The position numbers and the translations under genes are program-made. Below, piece by piece: positions 6,467-8,529 of a stretch of DNA of 8,529 nucleotides (position 1 is its first letter; every line of letters begins with the position of its first letter). Origin of the DNA: an uncultured Lysobacter sp. (GTDB lineage: Bacteria > Pseudomonadota > Gammaproteobacteria > Xanthomonadales > Xanthomonadaceae); the NCBI GenBank assembly GCA_902805755.1, contig CADCUA010000269.1, forward strand, positions 1 to 8,529. The letters are read 5' to 3'. The notes beneath the pieces are model-generated. The model made no database searches. It saw only the letters and a list, made by a program, of their open reading frames with translations, and was not told the origin of the DNA.

Positions 6467-7363
6467 TCAGTCGTGATAGCCGAATGCCCGCAGCGCGGCT
6501 TCGTCGTCCGACCAGCCTTCACGCACGCGCACCCAGGTTTCCAGAAATACCTTGGCATCGAACAGACGCTCCATCTGCTGCCGCGATTTGGAGCCGACCT
6601 CGCGCAGCCGCTCGCCGCCCTTGCCGATCACGATCGCTTTCTGTCCATCGCGCTCAACCCAGATCACCGCACCGATGCGCAGCAGCGCGCCATCCACGAC
6701 AAAACGCTCGATTTCCACCGTCGTCGCATACGGCAGCTCATCGCCCAGTTGCCGCATCAGCTGTTCGCGCACCAGCTCTCCTGCGAGAAAGCGCTGGCTC
6801 TTGTCCGTGATTTCGTCTTCGGCGTACAGCGGCGGCTGCTCCGGCATCAGCATGAGCACGTCCTTGACCAGCGCCTCAAGACCCTTGCGCTTCAACGCCG
6901 AAATCGGATGCACGGCAGCGAACTCGCGCCCTTCACTCACCTTGCCCAGATAAGGCAGCAGCGCGGTCTTGTCCTTGAGCTTGTCGACCTGGTTCACGAC
7001 GAGCACGACCGGCACGCCCGAACTGCGCAGCGCATCGAACGCGAGCGAATCCTCGTCATCCCACTGCCCGGCACGCACGACCAACATCGCCGCATCGACC
7101 CCTTCGATCGCCCCGCGCGCGGCGCGGTTCATCCAGCGATTCATCGCGCGCTTCTGCTCGCGGTGAATGCCTGGCGTGTCCACGAGCAGCAACTGACCTT
7201 CGGGAAAGGTCGCGATGCCCAGCAACTGGTGCCGGGTCGTCTGCGGGCGGTTGGACGTGATGCTGATCTTGGCGCCCACCAGTGCGTTGACCAGGGTGGA
7301 CTTGCCGACGTTGGGACGGCCGATGACGGCGACATGGCCGGCGCGATGCGAGGTTGGATTCAT
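6467..7363 (-). CDS. era: GTPase Era, 16S rRNA binding and 30S assembly
   Basis: 298 residues, the normal length. Era is an essential GTPase that binds the 3' end of 16S rRNA during 30S subunit maturation and associates with the membrane. The GTPase domain has G1 GRPNVGKS (15-22), the G2 region NRPQTTR (38-44), G3 DTPG (62-65), G4 as NQVD (124-127) and G5 SAL (155-157). The C-terminal KH domain has the GKGG loop (247-250) that holds RNA, and ends with the typical [20 protein letters not shown] stretch. G4 is normally NKxD, so the Gln at 125 is unusual. The ATG at 7363 gives a standard N-terminus ([15 protein letters not shown]); a TTG at 7417 would add 18 residues with no family support. No strong Shine-Dalgarno sequence precedes the ATG. 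The gene sits between rnc and recO as in many gammaproteobacteria. Confidence 0.97.
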   Translation of the reverse strand: MNPTSHRAGHVAVIGRPNVGKSTLVNALVGAKISITSNRPQTTRHQLLGIATFPEGQLLLVDTPGIHREQKRAMNRWMNRAARGAIEGVDAAMLVVRAGQWDDEDSLAFDALRSSGVPVVLVVNQVDKLKDKTALLPYLGKVSEGREFAAVHPISALKRKGLEALVKDVLMLMPEQPPLYAEDEITDKSQRFLAGELVREQLMRQLGDELPYATTVEIERFVVDGALLRIGAVIWVERDGQKAIVIGKGGERLREVGSKSRQQMERLFDAKVFLETWVRVREGWSDDEAALRAFGYHD

Positions 7364-7539
7364 GCGGCGATTGTCCGCGTGCGGGCCGTCGGGGGCAAAC
7401 GGCTCGTGAGAAGCCAACCGCCCGCTGCATCCAAACCGACCCCATGCACAGTGAGGACGTGAATCTCTGAAGGCATCCGTCTTCGCGCAGCAACCTCGCG
7501 GTGCACGGTCGAGCTACATGCGATCCGAGTCGCCGACGC

Positions 7540-7588
7540 GAGCCGGCGGAACCCGTCCGACTGGTGCTCGTGGCGTCCGCCGGCGCTC
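7540..7588 (-). repeat. Strong stem-loop in the rnc-era intergenic transcript
   Basis: GCCGGCGGA (7542-7550) and TCCGCCGGC (7576-7584) are perfect nine-base inverted copies separated by 25 bases. On the minus strand two more pairs (GA/TC) add on past a two-base bulge. It begins 27 nt after the rnc stop codon and lies about 175 nt before era. No T-run follows, so it is not a simple terminator. A smaller stem, GGCGC/GCGCC (7582-7586, 7591-7595), overlaps it and would compete with it. It could be an RNA-processing or stabilising structure. Confidence 0.5.
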
Positions 7589-7614
7589 AGGCGCCCAACG
7601 GTCAACCGAGGAGT

Positions 7615-8307
7615 TCAGCTCGTACGACGAACGATGCTCGCAATCGAATCCAGCGCGCTTTCCGCTGCGACCTGTTCCGCCGCGCGGCGCGAACCGCCTT
7701 CGCCCTCCGTTTCCAGCGGCGGATCAGTCAATGTGCAGCGCACGCGGAACACCTTTGCATGGTCGTCCCCGCTTTCATCCATCAAGGCATACACGGGAAG
7801 CGGCTTCTGCCGCCCCTGCAGCCATTCCTGCAGGCGCGTCTTTGCGTCCTTGCCGACCTTGTTCGGCGGAGGCAGCGCGTCCATCGCAGCCTGGAACCAG
7901 GGCAGCACCGCGCTGCGGCAGGCCTCGAATCCGGCGTCCAGATAAATCGCCGCCACGACCGCTTCGACCGCATCGGCCAGGATCGAGTCGCGGCGGTGAC
8001 CGCCTGACTTCATCTCGCCGGGGCCCAGCGTCAGCTGCGCGCCAAGGTCGAGTTCACGTGCGATCACCGCGAGTGCCGATTCACGCACCAGCTCCGCGCG
8101 CGCGCGCGTGAGTGCGCCCTCGTCCGCCTGCGGCCAGCGCGCAAACAGCGCCTCGGCAATGAACAGGTTGACCAACGAGTCGCCGAGGAACTCGAGCCGT
8201 TCATTGTGCGGCGTTCCCGCGCTGCGGTGCGTAAGCGCCTGCGACAATAGGCCCGCATCAGCGAACCGGTGCGAATCGAACCGGCGTGGGCTGCCGCGCT
8301 CGCTCAA
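7615..8307 (-). CDS. rnc: Ribonuclease III
   Basis: 230 residues, full length. RNase III cuts double-stranded RNA, including the 30S rRNA precursor. The N-terminal nuclease domain has the signature [11 protein letters not shown] (34-44) with metal-binding E36, E39 and D43, the conserved [18 protein letters not shown] stretch, and the second catalytic pair D112 and E115 in LADAVEA. The C-terminal dsRNA-binding domain covers about 152-225 ([11 protein letters not shown] to [14 protein letters not shown]). The start is read as TTG (8307-8305), overlapping the TGA of the upstream DUF4845 gene as TTGA. No in-frame ATG exists before the catalytic region, and the nearest AGGA is 24 bases away. Translation by coupling from the upstream gene is therefore likely. 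The next gene is era, after an unusually long gap. Confidence 0.95.
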   Translation of the reverse strand: MSERGSPRRFDSHRFADAGLLSQALTHRSAGTPHNERLEFLGDSLVNLFIAEALFARWPQADEGALTRARAELVRESALAVIARELDLGAQLTLGPGEMKSGGHRRDSILADAVEAVVAAIYLDAGFEACRSAVLPWFQAAMDALPPPNKVGKDAKTRLQEWLQGRQKPLPVYALMDESGDDHAKVFRVRCTLTDPPLETEGEGGSRRAAEQVAAESALDSIASIVRRTS

Positions 8308-8529
8308 AGTGCGCTGGCGTCGCGTCGCAGTTCCTGCTCGGCGTCGAAGCGGCCGACCACGTCGATGTTCGCGATCAAGGGCCTGCGCACTTCGTACTTC
8401 ACCGTCATCACGTAACCGGCATCCTTGCGCGTGATCGGCACGGCCTTTGCCGGCAATCCCTCGGGCCTGGTCCCGGCGCCGGGGGAATGCGTGCGCATCA
8501 TGACGGGCGGCGTCATGCCCGAAGGCTGC
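8304..8529 (-). CDS. DUF4845 family membrane protein (5' end beyond window)
   Basis: Only the last 74 residues are visible; the N-terminal part, where the family has its single membrane helix, lies beyond the right edge. The C-terminal part, [18 protein letters not shown] and then [20 protein letters not shown], fits DUF4845 proteins, which are commonly encoded between lepB (signal peptidase I) and rnc in gammaproteobacteria. The molecular function of the family is unknown. The TGA at 8306-8304 overlaps the rnc TTG start. The residues upstream of about 8450 ([18 protein letters not shown]) do not resemble the family, whereas a neighbouring frame does in part, so compensating frameshifts are possible (see findings). 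The ATG at 8516 is not taken as the start because the frame stays open to the window edge. Confidence 0.75.
   Translation of the reverse strand, partial: QPSGMTPPVMMRTHSPGAGTRPEGLPAKAVPITRKDAGYVMTVKYEVRRPLIANIDVVGRFDAEQELRRDASAL

Noticed and set aside
7364..7417. TTG-started extension of Era
   Set aside because: Adds 18 residues absent from the family; the ATG at 7363 gives the standard N-terminus.
6194..7462. 422-codon plus-strand open frame across era
   Set aside because: Antisense to an intact era with G1-G5 and KH motifs; residue composition is that of a shadow frame.
8095..8108. (CG)7 run, a possible Z-DNA or slippage tract
   Set aside because: It lies in rnc and encodes the conserved Thr-Arg-Ala-Arg-Ala stretch of RNase III; simple codon usage explains it.

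Overview
The window looks like chromosome of a GC-rich gammaproteobacterium of the Xanthomonadaceae/Lysobacteraceae type (Lysobacter, Luteimonas, Xanthomonas relatives). This rests on the strong G/C bias at third codon positions, the gene order (DUF4845 gene, rnc, era, recO) and the protein sequence style; genus cannot be decided. It is almost entirely core, vertically inherited gene content. I see no insertion sequence, prophage, CRISPR array, tRNA or rRNA, and no convincing new defence or mobile system.

Layout, right to left because seven of the eight genes lie on the minus strand: (1) 8529-6185, a ribosome and DNA-maintenance cluster: the 3' end of a DUF4845 membrane-protein gene, rnc (RNase III) overlapping it by a TTGA junction, era (ribosome-assembly GTPase) and recO (recombination mediator). 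Unlike the usual tight packing, rnc-era and era-recO are separated by 251 and 281 nt that hold inverted repeats and no convincing gene. (2) 4529-5272, the only plus-strand gene, a stand-alone receiver plus Hpt phosphorelay protein, convergent with recO and divergent from the next pair. (3) 4495-1803, a two-gene envelope operon: a large exported AsmA/YdbH-like protein followed by a YdbL-family (DUF1318) lipoprotein; by analogy with E. coli ydbH-ynbE-ydbL this would act in lipid movement between the two membranes. No separate ynbE is present. (4) 1678-1, rlmD (23S rRNA m5U1939 methyltransferase, GTG start) followed by a CYTH-domain protein running off the left edge.

Functionally, the cluster mixes rRNA processing and modification (rnc, era, rlmD), recombination repair (recO), envelope homeostasis (YdbH/YdbL-like) and signalling (REC-Hpt). 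The points most worth checking are the YnbE-like lipoprotein head on the YdbL protein, a textbook-looking terminator oriented against both neighbouring genes, a possible pair of compensating frameshifts in the DUF4845 gene, the stem-loop between rnc and era, and the atypical Hpt motif.
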